6,859 bases of DNA from Candidatus Omnitrophota bacterium (lineage in GTDB: Bacteria; Omnitrophota; Gorgyraeia; JABMRN01): positions 1-6,859 of the forward strand of contig JABMRN010000070.1 of assembly GCA_013202515.1 (NCBI GenBank). The letters run 5' to 3'. Positions 6,152-6,859 of this stretch are shown piece by piece. The notes below the pieces were generated by a model. The model was not told where the DNA came from and did not search any database. It was given only the letters and a program-made list of their open reading frames with translations. Positions within the stretch are counted from its first letter, which is position 1. Each line of letters opens with the position of its first letter. Position numbers and translations under genes: made by a program.

Positions 6152-6859
6152 ATGCCTACTTCTGACAGAAACAAAGTAACTATTGTAGTTACAACGGGAG
6201 ATCCAGCCGGCATCGGTCCAGAAGTAACGCATAAAGCCCTCAGACACCCCTCCATTAGAAACAAAGCCAACTACATTGTCATAGGAGAGTGTGACAAATG
6301 GCGCGGTAAACTAGGAAGGCCGAGTGCCTCGGGCGGACAGGTTGCAATTGATAGCCTAAAGGAGGCAGTTGATATCCTGAATTGTATAAAGGGAAGAAAA
6401 GCACTTGTTACCGCACCTGCAAGCAAGTATTCGCTGACCAAGGCAGGTTTTAAGTCGGGAGGCCATACAGAGTTATTGATGCGCTTAACCCAGACTAGGA
6501 ACGCAGCCATGATGTTTTGTGCAGGTGCATTTAGGCTCGTACTTCTTACAAGGCACGTTCCGTTATCTTCCGTACCTAAACTTGTCACGAGCAATAATCT
6601 AAAAAACACATCAATCCTTTTTTATTCCGCATTAAGAAAATACTTTTTAATAAAAAATCCGAAGATAGGAATTGCAGGGCTAAACCCTCATGCTGGTGAA
6701 TCGGGAAGCATCGGCGATGAAGAGAAAAGGGTGATTGAACCGGCATTAAAACAGCTTAGAAGAAAATGCCGAGCAGTTTTTGTATTAAGACCCGCAGATG
6801 TTTTGTTTAGACAGTTGTATAAAAGGAAGATCGATGGCAGAGTTTGCATGTATCACGAC
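6152..6859 (+). CDS. pdxA: 4-hydroxythreonine-4-phosphate dehydrogenase PdxA (partial, runs off right edge)
   Basis: PdxA oxidises 4-phosphohydroxy-L-threonine with NAD in the DXP-dependent route to pyridoxal 5'-phosphate. The 236 visible codons carry the family signatures: TTGDPAGIGPEV (14-25), ALVTAPASK, the phosphate-binding GGHTE (His105), and three metal-ligand histidines at His135 (LLTRHVPL), His180 (GLNPHAGESG) and His235 (YHD, the last codons of the window). Their spacings of 45 and 55 equal those of E. coli His166, His211 and His266. The region between GPEV and GGHTE is about 35 residues shorter than in E. coli. About 80-90 C-terminal residues lie outside the window. ATG 6152 matches the family N terminus but has no Shine-Dalgarno. 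The in-frame ATG 6119 would overlap the surA stop as ATGA and add 11 residues; coupling by that overlap is a real alternative. Confidence 0.94.
   Translation, partial: MPTSDRNKVTIVVTTGDPAGIGPEVTHKALRHPSIRNKANYIVIGECDKWRGKLGRPSASGGQVAIDSLKEAVDILNCIKGRKALVTAPASKYSLTKAGFKSGGHTELLMRLTQTRNAAMMFCAGAFRLVLLTRHVPLSSVPKLVTSNNLKNTSILFYSALRKYFLIKNPKIGIAGLNPHAGESGSIGDEEKRVIEPALKQLRRKCRAVFVLRPADVLFRQLYKRKIDGRVCMYHD

Noticed and set aside
6271..6609. Antisense open frame of 112 codons opposite pdxA
   Set aside because: It lies entirely across conserved PdxA motifs on the other strand; its translation has no recognisable family and no plausible ribosome binding site was seen.

Overview
The window is a compact bacterial housekeeping segment with every gene on the + strand, about 40% GC by eye, and almost no intergenic space. 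A PrsA-like lipoprotein, a SurA-like periplasmic chaperone and pdxA in a row point to a diderm (Gram-negative-type) bacterium. The order mfd - parvulin - surA - pdxA resembles gene orders seen in Desulfobacterota-like and Omnitrophota-like genomes. I infer an uncultivated lineage of that kind, but the sequence alone does not fix the phylum.

Layout: 3-131 is the 3' end of an unidentified gene. 164-622 is rsfS (ribosomal silencing factor), which overlaps by 40 bases the start of argS (583-2277, arginyl-tRNA synthetase). After a 50-base gap comes 2328-4226, a 632-residue protein that is clearly Mfd (transcription-repair coupling factor) by its RNA-polymerase-interacting domain, RecG-like motor and TRG motif. 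It is only a little over half the usual Mfd length. A strong hairpin terminator (4241-4263) and a good extended -10 promoter (4265-4293) separate this block from the next operon: a parvulin-type lipoprotein (4313-5170), a SurA-like parvulin (5163-6122, 8-base overlap) and pdxA (from 6152, running off the right edge).

The first block serves translation (rsfS, argS) and transcription-coupled functions (mfd). The second serves envelope protein folding, with a lipid-anchored and a soluble periplasmic prolyl isomerase, followed by pyridoxal phosphate synthesis. pdxA next to surA is a conserved pairing (as in E. coli) and does not require a functional link.

The most interesting item is the miniature Mfd. 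The UvrA-binding/UvrB-like N-terminal module is reduced to a remnant of about 95 residues joined directly to the polymerase-interaction domain, and the autoinhibitory C-terminal domain D7 is absent. The reading frame is intact and both gene ends are bounded by normal intergenic signals, so this looks like a real architecture and not a broken gene. Secondary points are a SurA-like protein lacking the first parvulin histidine, a PdxA with a deletion of about 35 residues near its N terminus, and a perfect TATAAT placed two bases before the mfd start codon. I see no RNA genes, CRISPR arrays or mobile elements.
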